Shown here piece by piece: positions 33,948 through 42,248 of a stretch of 64,000 nucleotides of DNA. A program made the translations under genes and the position numbers. Origin of the DNA: Niastella caeni (GTDB taxonomy: Bacteria; Bacteroidota; Bacteroidia; Chitinophagales; Chitinophagaceae); contig NZ_STFF01000005.1 in NCBI RefSeq assembly GCF_004834005.1, positions 434,001-498,000 of the forward strand, written 5' to 3'. How positions within the stretch are numbered: position 1 is the first letter of the stretch; every line of letters begins with the position of its first letter. The notes under the pieces were generated by a model. That model worked only from the letters and a program-made list of their open reading frames with translations. It was not told the DNA's origin and ran no database searches.

Positions 33948-34034
33948 GAGGTGGGGGCGAGCCCTTACCGGGCGGCTCACCCTGAACCAAGGGTGAGCCA
34001 GCCGGCACACGACCCTTAAAGGCGGCTTACCCTA
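33948..34034. repeat. GGTGAGCC-type inverted repeat (copy 2)
   Basis: Contains GGCTCACCCT-gaacca-AGGGTGAGCC (10-bp stem) and CCCTTAAAGGCGGC, shared in part with 20494-20560. Confidence 0.65.
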
Positions 34035-34093
34035 AAAAATTATCATACTTCATGAAACGAATAGCGTTAATTTGCGACTAACGGTTCCGAGGT

Positions 34094-34181
34094 GGCAATC
34101 GGCAATAATTTTCAGGCGAAGCAAGGTCGCAAATAATTTCAAGATTCGCGAGCTATTCACCATTCACCATTGACGATTCAC
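34094..34181. repeat. composite heptad element, copy 1
   Basis: GGCAATC, GGCAATA, then a GGCGAAGCAAG core, AATTTCAAGATTCGCGAGC, then TATTCAC, CATTCAC, CATTGAC, GATTCAC. Same order of parts as at 40671-40745 and 42249-42354. Lies between the divergent M16 and AIM24-like genes. Confidence 0.8.
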
Positions 34182-34227
34182 CATACAACAACTATAAATT
34201 GATTAATAAAACTTTAAACAGATTTTC

Positions 34228-35022
34228 ATGCGTACAAATCACGAAATAGACTACAAGATCTACGGCGAAGAGATGCAATATGTTGAAGTGGAACTCGATC
34301 CGGGTGAAACGGCTATTGCAGAAAGCGGCGCCTTTATGATGATGGATGATGGCATTCAAATGGAGACCATTTTTGGTGACGGCGCCAAGGCGCAGACTGG
34401 TTTTTTAGGTAAGTTAATGTCGGCGGGTAAGCGGATATTGACCGGTGAAAGTTTGTTTATGACCGCTTTTTCCAATGTAGGCCAGGGTAAAAAGCGGGTA
34501 AGCTTCGCGTCTCCTTATCCCGGTAAGATCATTCCGCTCGACCTGATGGAGTTCGGTGGCAAGATCGTGGCGCAGAAGGATTCTTTCCTGTGTGCTGCCA
34601 AAGGCGTAAGTGTGGGTATAGAGTTTCAACGTAAACTGGGTACCGGTTTGTTTGGTGGCGAGGGTTTTATAATGCAGAAGCTGGAAGGTGATGGTATGGC
34701 GTTCGTGCATGCCGGTGGTCACGTATTTGAAAGAGTATTACAACCCGGTGAATTTCTGCGGATCGATACCGGCTGTTTGGTAGCATATACACAAACCGTA
34801 GATTACGATATTCAGTTTGTAGGCGGCATTAAAAATACATTGTTTGGTGGTGAAGGGTTGTTCTTTGCAACCTTGCGTGGTCCTGGTAAAGTGTGGATCC
34901 AAACCCTGCCCATCAGCCGTTTGGCCGGTCGTATTTTAACCTATGGCGGACCCAGAGGCCGTAAAGAAGAAGGCAGCATCCTGGGTGGCTTAGGTAATAT
35001 GCTGGATGGTGATGGATGGTAG
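34228..35022 (+). CDS. TIGR00266/AIM24 family protein
   Basis: 264 residues of the AIM24 beta-sheet fold. Starts HEIDYKIYGEEMQYVEVELDPGETAIAE (span 4-31), continues GAFMMMDDGI, GKRILTGESLFMTAFSN and late Gly-rich repeats with GGIKNTLFGGEGLFFATLRGPG, all typical of TIGR00266. The C-terminal GGLGNMLDGDGW is common in bacterial members. Cytosolic; function not known, mitochondrial homologues affect cristae. Stands alone. Confidence 0.9.
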   Translation: MRTNHEIDYKIYGEEMQYVEVELDPGETAIAESGAFMMMDDGIQMETIFGDGAKAQTGFLGKLMSAGKRILTGESLFMTAFSNVGQGKKRVSFASPYPGKIIPLDLMEFGGKIVAQKDSFLCAAKGVSVGIEFQRKLGTGLFGGEGFIMQKLEGDGMAFVHAGGHVFERVLQPGEFLRIDTGCLVAYTQTVDYDIQFVGGIKNTLFGGEGLFFATLRGPGKVWIQTLPISRLAGRILTYGGPRGRKEEGSILGGLGNMLDGDGW

Positions 35023-35028
35023 AATAAT

Positions 35029-35052
35029 GTGTTAATGTGCTGATATGATAAA
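35029..35052. repeat. octamer array after the AIM24-like gene
   Basis: GTGTTAAT, GTGCTGAT, ATGATAAA: three 8-mers starting 7 bp after the stop; related to 22934-22965 and 39055-39086. Confidence 0.7.
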
Positions 35053-35079
35053 GGAAAGCAGATGAGTTAGCTAAAATAA

Positions 35080-35112
35080 AAAAGCCATCGCGCTACAAGT
35101 GCGATGGCTTTT
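35080..35112. terminator. bidirectional terminator
   Basis: Perfect 12-bp stem AAAAGCCATCGC/GCGATGGCTTTT (35080-35091 with 35101-35112), 9-nt loop; serves AIM24-like (+) and Bax-inhibitor-1 (-) genes. Confidence 0.9.
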
Positions 35113-35134
35113 ACGAGTATAGAGCTTTCAGTTG

Positions 35135-35890
35135 CTATTTTCTTGAAGCTAACTTAGCCAGTAAGCGTAAGATTTCCAGATACAACCAAATAATGGTAAC
35201 CAGTAAAGCAAATCCGCCATACCATTCCATGTATTTAGGAGCGCCTGCTTTAGCACCGTTTTCGATCATGTCGAAATCGAGTATCAGGTTCATGGCAGCC
35301 AAACCAACAACTACTAAAGAGAAGATAATACCGAAGGTGCTTCCTTCATGCAGGAAGGGGATATCGATATTGGCAAAGTGCAAACCGATAGAAATTAAAT
35401 AGAAAACGGCTATACCTAATGTAGCGGTGATAACTATTTTTTTGAAGGTTTGGGTAGCACGAATGATGTTGAATTTGTACAACAGGAACATGGCGATCAC
35501 CACACCAAAGGTTAAGGCAACAGCCTGTGTTATGATATTGGGAGCAATTTTTTCGAAAGCAAAATTATAGAATGCTGAAATAGCGCCTACTGCAAATCCT
35601 TTTATCAAAGCGTATATAGGAGCCAGGAAAGATGCCCATTCCATTTTAAATACCATTATAACTGCGATGCCTAATGCACCGAATACGCTAACCCACATGT
35701 AAGTAGTAACATCAACACCGGAGTAAACCATTTTCCAGGCCAGCCCTGCTGTAGCCATGGTCATTAAGAAAAGGATTCCGAATTTGTTCAGGGTTCCTTT
35801 AACGGTCATTGCCTCCGCATCAGTGTAAGAAAAGCTCTTGGTGAACGTCTTTTCGTTTAATGCAGGATTACCGGATTTAAATAGAGCCAT
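35135..35890 (-). CDS. Bax inhibitor-1/YccA family membrane protein
   Basis: 251 residues, with a soluble N-terminal 45 and seven membrane helices. The family motif region is seen in VGLAAMNLILDFDMIENGAKAGAPKYMEWYGGFALLVTIIWLYLEILRLL (span about 190-240; key Asp pair in LDFDMIE), the pH-sensing acidic residues of bacterial BI-1 calcium-leak channels. The Bacteroidota YccA branch has this long N-terminus (FKSGNPALNEKTF). ATG at 35890 is chosen over 35941. Confidence 0.92.
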   Translation of the reverse strand: MALFKSGNPALNEKTFTKSFSYTDAEAMTVKGTLNKFGILFLMTMATAGLAWKMVYSGVDVTTYMWVSVFGALGIAVIMVFKMEWASFLAPIYALIKGFAVGAISAFYNFAFEKIAPNIITQAVALTFGVVIAMFLLYKFNIIRATQTFKKIVITATLGIAVFYLISIGLHFANIDIPFLHEGSTFGIIFSLVVVGLAAMNLILDFDMIENGAKAGAPKYMEWYGGFALLVTIIWLYLEILRLLAKLASRK

Positions 35891-35929
35891 AGTTATAGAG
35901 TTTTTTGTTTTAACAAGATACAAAAAAGC

Positions 35930-35978
35930 GTGAATCGGCAATAGTCAATTAGCAACCGGTTAACGGCGGCTGGCAATC
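35930..35978. repeat. heptad array upstream of the Bax-inhibitor-1 gene
   Basis: GTGAATC, GGCAATA, GTCAATT, AGCAACC, GGTTAAC, GGCGGCT, GGCAATC: seven consecutive 7-bp steps. A smaller one (GTGAGTC, GCGAAAC, GTGAATA) follows at 36028-36048. Confidence 0.8.
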
Positions 35979-36093
35979 GACGACATATGTGAAATAGCCA
36001 AATGCATTAAGGTGACTTCCTCAATAGTGAGTCGCGAAACGTGAATACAGCCACAAAAATTAAAGCAAAAAGCACGAAAATTAAAAGCGCTCG

Positions 36094-36135
36094 ATTTTCG
36101 ATTTGCGCATTTTCGAATTTGCACATTTGCTAATT
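36094..36135. repeat. heptad array next to the ricT stop
   Basis: ATTTTCG, ATTTGCG, CATTTTC, GAATTTG, CACATTT, GCTAATT in 7-bp steps (ATTT phase drifts by one), ending 3 bp from the ricT stop at 36139. Confidence 0.65.
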
Positions 36136-36138
36136 CCT

Positions 36139-37416
36139 CTAGTTTCCTTTCTTCGGCGGATTGTTCCTCCGGTCGCCACCACCTCCACCTTTTTTGTCAT
36201 TAGGCCGGTTATCGCGGCGATGTTGCTGTTGTTGTTGTCCTTGTCCCTGGCGGGCTTGATCTTTTGGCTGCTGTTGACGAGGTTGTTCTTTTTGATGATG
36301 TTGGTGATGCCGTTTCTTTTTCTCAGCTCTTTCCAGGCTGCGTAAGCTGATCTGTCCCACCACATCAACAAATTCGGGTTCTACCTCTTTTGGTTTTTGC
36401 GTGGTTACATCAACAGCTTCCAGTTCTTCGGGCACCTGGTTGTGGTCGTTCATCTGTTTTATTTTCCTTACCCGTTCAATGGTCAGTGGATACTGCTTAT
36501 TGCTATCGGGTAGAATATACCACATGAGGTTTTTAAATATATCTTTCTTAATCAGGATGGCGGTGCCTTTTGCTACCTGCAACGTATCGGCATTATCCGG
36601 AAAATGCTGTAAGGCATCCAGGTAAATATCCAGTTCGTAGTTGAGACAGCATTTTAACCGGCCACACTGACCGCTGAGTTTGCTTTGATTGATAGAGAGG
36701 TTCTGGTAACGGGCGGCGGTGGTGTTTACCGATTTAAAATCAGTTAACCAGGTGCTGCAGCACAGTTCCCGGCCGCAACTGCCAATTCCGCCTACTTTCG
36801 CGGCTTCCTGGCGGGCGCCAATTTGCCGCATTTCTACCTTTACCCTGAATTCTTTAGCATAAATCTTGATGAGTTCCCGGAAGTCGACCCGGTCATCGGC
36901 AATATAAAAGAAGGTGGCTTTGCGACCATCGGCCTGAATTTCAACCTCGGTCAGTTTCATTTCGAGGTTCAGTTGGCGAGCTATAGCACGTGCCCGGATG
37001 AGGGCTTCTTTTTCGCGGTCTTTATTTTGTTGCCAGATCTCGAGGTCTTTATCGGTTGCGCGGCGCAAAACTTTTTTAATATCGGGGTCGGTTTCGTCGG
37101 CATTCCTTTTCTTCATTTGCAGGCGAACAATTTCACCGGTGAGGTTAATGGTGCCTACATCAAATCCGCTTACGCCTTCAACAGCAACCAGGTCGCCTTT
37201 TTCAAATAAATGAACAGTGGTATTTCGGAAAAAGTCTTTCCGGCTTCCATTATTGAAAGTGATTTCTACGATCTTACAGCTTCCCGAAGGGTCGCTGAAT
37301 GGCAGGTTACTCAGCCAATCGTGCACATTCATCCTGTTACAACCGCCCGTGCTGCATCCGCCATTGCTTTTACAGCCGGCAACTTTACCGCCTGTTCCGC
37401 ATGAACTACATCCCAT
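36139..37416 (-). CDS. ricT: PSP1-domain protein RicT (YaaT)
   Basis: 425 residues. In Bacillus, RicT (YaaT) joins RicA and RicF in an iron-sulfur complex that aids RNase Y-dependent mRNA maturation. Seen: an N-terminal Cys/Gly-rich segment (CSSCGTGG, CKSNGGC, GGC), PSP1 core with Cys motifs GSCGRELCCSTWL and SGQCGRLKCCLNYE, which match the RicT cluster ligands, and a C-terminal tail of about 100 residues rich in His, Gln, Arg and Gly. The tail and the Cys-rich head are additions to the Bacillus form. It lies after holB on the same strand, as in Bacillus. RicA/RicF are not in the window, so its partners here are unknown. Confidence 0.9.
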   Translation of the reverse strand: MGCSSCGTGGKVAGCKSNGGCSTGGCNRMNVHDWLSNLPFSDPSGSCKIVEITFNNGSRKDFFRNTTVHLFEKGDLVAVEGVSGFDVGTINLTGEIVRLQMKKRNADETDPDIKKVLRRATDKDLEIWQQNKDREKEALIRARAIARQLNLEMKLTEVEIQADGRKATFFYIADDRVDFRELIKIYAKEFRVKVEMRQIGARQEAAKVGGIGSCGRELCCSTWLTDFKSVNTTAARYQNLSINQSKLSGQCGRLKCCLNYELDIYLDALQHFPDNADTLQVAKGTAILIKKDIFKNLMWYILPDSNKQYPLTIERVRKIKQMNDHNQVPEELEAVDVTTQKPKEVEPEFVDVVGQISLRSLERAEKKKRHHQHHQKEQPRQQQPKDQARQGQGQQQQQHRRDNRPNDKKGGGGGDRRNNPPKKGN

Positions 37417-37820
37417 TCTCTATTTAGGATTAACGATTTATAAAATTTAATTATTGGTCGGCCGGAAAACGCATGCAGAAATAAAGGCAGGGTATTATAC
37501 ATTCCCAACGGGTAACCGGGGTGCGCCACTATTCATTCAATTACCCGTTACAAAATTGTAACGTATTGAATAAGACGCATTTATGGATAATATAGCGAAA
37601 TAAGATAACCTAACAATTTAGCAATCCTGCTCGCATGCAACCCCAATCGCACATTTTTTCTGCTTCCTGCTTTACAGGCCGATTTACAAATATAAGTTAT
37701 TAACGTCAAAAGGGCCCTTTATATGATGGCTGATTCTAAGGGGTTTAACAAGGGGAGAGAATGCCCTGCTATATGCTCGAAAAAGTTTAGCTGTCATTGA
37801 ATGGCAGTAGCTACGCGTTA
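37417..37820. other. holB-ricT spacer with a dyad operator candidate
   Basis: 404 bp. CGTTACAA-AA-TTGTAACG (37546-37563) is a perfect dyad, flanked by ATTCAAT (37535-37541) and ATTGAAT (37565-37571). It is 130 bp upstream of the ricT start and might bind a dimeric regulator. No gene seen in the rest. Confidence 0.45.
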
Positions 37821-39032
37821 TTAAATAACATTCGTCACCTGTTTGGCGGCAATAATGTGGTATAATTTAATGGTGAGGGCATGGAACAGCATCTTGGGAT
37901 TAGCGTTCCTTTCAATGTAATAACTGGCTTTATCAAGCTCTTCAATTATGGCCTGTTGCTGGTGGAAGCCGGCAATTTTATTCAGGCGTCCTGCAAAATC
38001 TTTGTCCTTATCAGCCAGGTGAACATTTTCTGGTCCCATGGCCTGAAGGCGAATGGCCTGTTCGAGCAGGTGATTGAAGTATCGGAGGAATTGTTTTTGT
38101 TTTTCGCGGCCCAGTTTGCTTACCTCATCGATCCATTTTACCTGGGCGATGGGGCCGTTCTTTAAGATCGCATTCAGCCATTCACGCAACAGCGATTGCC
38201 AGTCTTCGTCGGCATGCTGCATTAACTGCAGGGCTTCGCGGTAATTGCCTTCGGCGATAAGGGCAATCTGGCGGGCCGGGTCTTCGGCCAATTTGGCCTT
38301 CGCCACCAGGGCACCGGCAATTTCCTGCGGGGTAAGCGTGGGGATTTTTACCAGTTGGGTCCTCGATAAAATGGTTTGCAGGATCAGCGATTCATTTTCC
38401 GCTACCAGAATAAATAAGGTATTCGGTGGTGGCTCTTCAATGAGTTTCAACAACTTATTCCCTTCATTGCCCAGGTATTCGGGCATCCACATCACCAGTA
38501 TTTTGAACCCGCTTTCGAAGCTTTTGAGCGACAGCTTGCGGATGATGTCGTTACATTCATAAGCGGTAATATTCCCCTGTTTGTTCTCGGCGCCAATAAA
38601 TTGCAGCCAGTCGTAAGAATTTCCGTAGGGATATTTGGCAATAAACTCGCGCCATTCGCTGATGTAATCAGAGCTCAGGGGCTTATCACCCGCTTTGCGG
38701 GGAATAACCGGGTAAGAAAAATGGATATCCGGGTGCATGAGCTGCTGCATCTTCTGGCAGGATGGGCATTCGCCACAAGAGTCAGGCATACCTTCATTCT
38801 GGGAGGTCGCGGGCGCTTCTTCGCCAAACAAGGATGCGCCGGCAGGAGCGGCGGCGCCTTTTCGGTTTACCTTTTCGCAAACAACATATTGTGCAAACGC
38901 AATAGCCAGGGGCAGGCCGCCACTTCCTTCTTTTCCCAAAAATAAAAGGGCGTGACTGATGCGGTTATGCTGCACCATATTTACGAGATGTAATTTCACA
39001 TCTGCCTGGCCAATAACATTTTTAAATAACAT
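37821..39032 (-). CDS. holB: DNA polymerase III delta' subunit (clamp loader)
   Basis: 403 residues. Clamp-loader AAA+ protein: MLFKNVIGQADVK start, RISHALLFLGKEGSGG, a zinc module (CGECPSCQKMQQLMHPD), the region LVMWMPEYLGNEGNKLLKLIEEPPPNT and a sensor-like ILSRTQ. The P loop reads GKEGSGGLPL, lacking the Lys-Thr of an active site; delta' subunits are normally non-hydrolysing, so this fits. Residues about 95-115 are a Bacteroidota-type insert rich in Ala/Gly. ATG at 39032 is preferred over 39149. Confidence 0.92.
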   Translation of the reverse strand: MLFKNVIGQADVKLHLVNMVQHNRISHALLFLGKEGSGGLPLAIAFAQYVVCEKVNRKGAAAPAGASLFGEEAPATSQNEGMPDSCGECPSCQKMQQLMHPDIHFSYPVIPRKAGDKPLSSDYISEWREFIAKYPYGNSYDWLQFIGAENKQGNITAYECNDIIRKLSLKSFESGFKILVMWMPEYLGNEGNKLLKLIEEPPPNTLFILVAENESLILQTILSRTQLVKIPTLTPQEIAGALVAKAKLAEDPARQIALIAEGNYREALQLMQHADEDWQSLLREWLNAILKNGPIAQVKWIDEVSKLGREKQKQFLRYFNHLLEQAIRLQAMGPENVHLADKDKDFAGRLNKIAGFHQQQAIIEELDKASYYIERNANPKMLFHALTIKLYHIIAAKQVTNVI

Positions 39033-39054
39033 GCGGGGCGAAGGTAAGCAGAAT

Positions 39055-39165
39055 GTGCTAATTTGATAATATGCTAATGTGCTAATGGAAGCCGTGAAAC
39101 GTGAATCGGCAATAGGCAGTGAATCCGTGTCACGGATAGCAATCGGCAACCTGCAATGGACAATT
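39055..39165. repeat. octamer then heptad arrays upstream of holB
   Basis: GTGCTAAT, TTGATAAT, ATGCTAAT, GTGCTAAT (39055-39086, 8-bp steps), then GTGAAAC, GTGAATC, GGCAATA, GGCAGTG (39094-39121) and AGCAATC, GGCAACC, TGCAATG, GACAATT (39138-39165, 7-bp steps). Confidence 0.85.
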
Positions 39166-39261
39166 GGTTATCTTATGATTGTATTACTATAACTTGTTAT
39201 CCCGGTTATAACTGGGGTAACAAGCCAGTTGACACGGCTTATACTATGAATTGCTTCCCGT

Positions 39262-39349
39262 AAAGGTCTCGTTAACGTCTTATAAAGGTCTCGTAAAGGT
39301 CTCGTGAATGTCTCGTAAAGGTCTCGTGAGGGTCAGGTAGAAGTCGTGA
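39262..39349. repeat. 11-bp tandem repeat, about eight copies
   Basis: Unit AAAGGTCTCGT, exact at 39262, 39284, 39295 and 39317, with variants between (TAACGTCTTAT, GAATGTCTCGT, GAGGGTCAGGT, AGAAGTCGTGA). It lies in a gene-free stretch. Confidence 0.88.
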
Positions 39350-39984
39350 ATAGTAAAGCGGCTGGTTAAGTAAGGAATAATAATTTTGTAAATCGCCTAA
39401 CCTGTTGCAATCTACTAAAAATATTACTACCTGGCTAAAATAAAGAAGCCCCTCTTCGGGGCTTCATGAAATACTTTTACGGCTGTACTCTTAATGGTTT
39501 TTGAAGGAACAGGATCACATTTCAGTAAGAGTTACCAGGAAAAGTGGGTTGGTTCAGCTTTTCATCGGATTGGATTGCTCTTAATTGGTTTTTCTCAAGG
39601 ATATGTATTCGTTTCACAGGAATCTTGGATTTAGCTTTTCTCGGTATTGGATTGCTTTTCTTGAAGGACATTGGATCGTTTAAACTGATATTGGATTTGA
39701 TGAGTCAAAAGTGAAAATATTAACCTGTAATAACGACTTTATTCGTTCAAATGACACTTAAAATCGTTTTTGCGACCGTATTGCCAGACGAAAAATGAGG
39801 GAAAACATTTATGCGTTTTTGAGGCTAAGCCATTAGCCGGGTCTTTGGGTAGCATGGATTTGGGCTGAACTTGATCAGGATCAATAGAATACATTTTGTG
39901 AATGGCTTCGCTTTATCAATTTCTGACTGGGAGTGAATGGCTTTTTCCAGGTGGCTTTTGGGCGGCGAATTAGGGAGGCTACAT
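39350..39984. other. gene-free region with hairpin and ATTGGAT-rich stretch
   Basis: No open frame with a recognisable product. GAAGCCCC-tcttc-GGGGCTTC (39445-39465) is a perfect 8-bp stem with a tetraloop-like loop but a poor T run. 39550-39700 holds several ATTGGAT(T) repeats at irregular spacing (near 39571, 39649, 39673, 39690). Possibly a degenerated gene or repeat relic. Confidence 0.4.
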
Positions 39985-40021
39985 AAAAAAGGCTGACTAA
40001 AAGATCTCCTTTCAGTCAGCC
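39985..40021 (-). terminator. terminator of the glutathione peroxidase gene
   Basis: Stem GGCTGACT/AGTCAGCC (39991-39998 with 40014-40021), extended by AAAG/CTTT, then T6 on the minus strand. Confidence 0.85.
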
Positions 40022-40047
40022 CTTCGCCTTGGCGGCTATATATCTTA

Positions 40048-40563
40048 TTAATTGAGATATTTGGTCACTTCTTCGCTGGTCACATCCACCTTATTATGGA
40101 TAACGGTGATCAGGTTGCCTTTTTCATCTAACAGGAACTTGGTGAAATTCCATTTAACGGGATCGGTAAATCCTTTTTTAGCTGCTTCGGCTACCAGGTA
40201 TTTAAACAGGGGGTGAATATCGTCGCCCTTTACAGAAACTTTTTCAGCCATGGGAAAAGTAACGCCATAATTCTTTTTGCAAAACTCCTGGATGTCGCTG
40301 TTGCTGCCAGGCTCTTGTCCGCCAAAATTATTGGCCGGAAAACCCACGATCACGAGTTTGTCTTTATACTGCTCATATAATTTTTCCAGTTGGGCATACT
40401 GAGGGGTATTGCCGCATTTGGAAGCCGTGTTTACGATCATGATCTTTTTTCCTTTGTATTTTGAAAAATCGATGGTGCCGGCTCCATCAAGCGCGGGAAC
40501 CTTAAAATCGTAAATAGAAGGCGCAGCAGTAAATAGCAGGGATACAAGCAATAAACGTATCAT
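40048..40563 (-). CDS. glutathione peroxidase family protein (Cys type)
   Basis: 171 residues with a signal peptide (about 1-15), so it acts in the periplasm. Thioredoxin fold with the peroxidatic Cys in NTASKCGNTPQY (Cys rather than selenocysteine), the Gln of FGGQEPGS, and the Trp-Asn of KWNFTKFL: the catalytic triad or tetrad Cys-Gln-Trp-Asn is complete. Bacterial members usually take electrons from thioredoxin and reduce lipid or hydrogen peroxide. A 34-bp dyad lies just upstream (40580-40613). Confidence 0.92.
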   Translation of the reverse strand: MIRLLLVSLLFTAAPSIYDFKVPALDGAGTIDFSKYKGKKIMIVNTASKCGNTPQYAQLEKLYEQYKDKLVIVGFPANNFGGQEPGSNSDIQEFCKKNYGVTFPMAEKVSVKGDDIHPLFKYLVAEAAKKGFTDPVKWNFTKFLLDEKGNLITVIHNKVDVTSEEVTKYLN

Positions 40564-40579
40564 ATTGATAAAATTTAAA

Positions 40580-40613
40580 GTATAGTGTAAGTTGAAAGTA
40601 ACTTGTACTATAC
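40580..40613. promoter_or_regulatory. hyphenated dyad upstream of the peroxidase gene
   Basis: GTATAGTGTAAGTT and AACTTGTACTATAC around a 6-bp centre: 12 of 14 positions are complementary. It ends 17 bp before the ATG at 40563, a position fit for an operator or a 5' leader hairpin. Confidence 0.5.
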
Positions 40614-40670
40614 AAAGATGATACTAAATTGGTTGCTTTACAGTAAAATAATGGTTAACGGTAATCAGTG

Positions 40671-40745
40671 GGCAATGGGCAATGCATTTTTGGCGGCGCA
40701 AGCTCTGTTTTTAATTTCAAAAATCACGAGCTACTCACCACTCAC
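40671..40745. repeat. composite heptad element, copy 2
   Basis: GGCAATG, GGCAATG, then GGCGGCGCAAG, TTAATTTCAAAAATCACGAGC, then TACTCAC, CACTCAC. The stop codon of the beta-helix lipoprotein gene (minus strand, 40744-40742) is within the last heptamer. Confidence 0.85.
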
Positions 40746-42142
40746 TGCTTCTCATAACACCCCAAATCCGGCGCACCCACGTTCCTCGGCAGGCCATCGA
40801 GGTCAATGGTAAGGCCTGTGCTGGTTCCTTTGTTAATAGCCGGCGATTCTCCTTGCAGGCGGAAATTGTATGCTCTTAACTGGGTATTAATGCTATCGAA
40901 CAAAGGTGTTTGATTGGCAATGATGCTTGAAGCGTTTACATTGCCGGGATTGTTCTTCACTTTCCATAAGCAATTTTGAAATGTGATGTTGAAAGTGGTA
41001 CTGCCTTGTTTATCCGTTACCACTTCATCTTCCGTTGTTCCGTTTTCACCCCAGAAAATGCAATTCTTAAAACTGGCCGTACAGTTAGCCGTGTGAATGG
41101 TATTTCCATCTTTGATATAATTTGTTACCACCAACACGGGGTCTTTATGCAGAAGATATGAGTTGGAATAAGATGCTGCCGTGCATTGCATAAATTCATA
41201 GTTGCCACCATAACCCAACAGTATATTTTTGCCACAATTGCTGATGAGACAGTTTTGGGCCTTAATAGCAGATTGTATACCCAATATGCCTGCATCGTAA
41301 CAATTATCAACAATACATTCGCTAAGCAAAACTTTCGGATTGCTGTTCACTGATGGTTTTTCGGCTATTATACCCTGATAGGCGTTCAGAATGTTGGCGT
41401 ATTGCAACGTATTGTCTTTACTGGTTTCCCGGAAATAAATGCCGGGCCAGCCGCCGGGAAAATCCCGATAGGGATCATCCAGCCTGTCGCCTTTAAATAT
41501 TACGCGGGTACTGTCGTATTTTTCACCATTAACTTTTAAAGTGCCGTCTACAATGAACGGTGCATTGGCATGCAGGTAAACGCGGCAACCTTTTTCAATA
41601 GTAAGGGTTGCGTTTTTATCAACCAGCAAACCACCGGTTATTACATAAGGTCTTGTATTCGTCCAGGTAACATTGCCGGTAATGATCCGTGAGCGCATGA
41701 AGTTGGCGTTCTGTCCCCAGGCATCCAGTTGTACCCATTTTTCATTACCGTTATATTCTATCAATATGCTGTCCTGCACAACAAAAGGCAGGTTAGCTGC
41801 CGTAGGATCTATCTTCACTGTTACAAAAACATAAATGCTATCGTTGGCATCCATTTCAATATTGGTTACTTCGGGGCCTGGCGTACCATCTACATTGATA
41901 TTGAACAAAGAAGTATTGCCTCCTCCGAGGGCTACTTTGCTCAACCGCAGCTTCTGGTTGTTTTGATTATAGATGCGAAAGAATTTGGTTATTGAACCTG
42001 TAGTGGTAAATACGGTATCAAAATGCAGGCTATCGCTGTAGGCACTGGTACTCAGCGATGCTGTGCCACTGGTAATAAATGATTCTTTTTTACAAGATAT
42101 TAATACGCCGGTAAGCAGTATGGCAACGAGTAAATATTTCAT
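40742..42142 (-). CDS. beta-helix (polymorphic outer membrane-like) lipoprotein
   Basis: 466 residues. Lipoprotein signal with lipobox GVLISC (Cys18). Residues about 40-130 form a Bacteroidota-type domain (TTTGSITKFFRIYNQNNQKLRLSKV region), then short beta-rich turns (ITGGLLVDKNATLTIEKGCRVYLH, LQYANILNAYQGI, NCLISNCG) typical of right-handed parallel beta helices. The end (INKGTSTGLTIDLDGLPRNVGAPDLGCYE) is the choice-of-anchor motif common at the end of secreted beta-helix proteins. Likely surface or periplasmic; ligand unknown. ATG at 42142 is used. Confidence 0.75.
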   Translation of the reverse strand: MKYLLVAILLTGVLISCKKESFITSGTASLSTSAYSDSLHFDTVFTTTGSITKFFRIYNQNNQKLRLSKVALGGGNTSLFNINVDGTPGPEVTNIEMDANDSIYVFVTVKIDPTAANLPFVVQDSILIEYNGNEKWVQLDAWGQNANFMRSRIITGNVTWTNTRPYVITGGLLVDKNATLTIEKGCRVYLHANAPFIVDGTLKVNGEKYDSTRVIFKGDRLDDPYRDFPGGWPGIYFRETSKDNTLQYANILNAYQGIIAEKPSVNSNPKVLLSECIVDNCYDAGILGIQSAIKAQNCLISNCGKNILLGYGGNYEFMQCTAASYSNSYLLHKDPVLVVTNYIKDGNTIHTANCTASFKNCIFWGENGTTEDEVVTDKQGSTTFNITFQNCLWKVKNNPGNVNASSIIANQTPLFDSINTQLRAYNFRLQGESPAINKGTSTGLTIDLDGLPRNVGAPDLGCYEKQ

Positions 42143-42248
42143 GTTCCTGTAAAAATACACGTTTTCGAATACACAAAAACCGGCCTGGTTGGCCGGAACC
42201 TTTGTTTAAACGCGGGTGCGGAAACAATATTGCGGTAATTGAAGACAA

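Noticed and set aside
37821..39032. Damaged P loop in holB as a sign of a pseudogene
   Set aside because: The delta' subunit normally lacks ATPase activity, zinc module and length are intact, so the gene is taken as functional.
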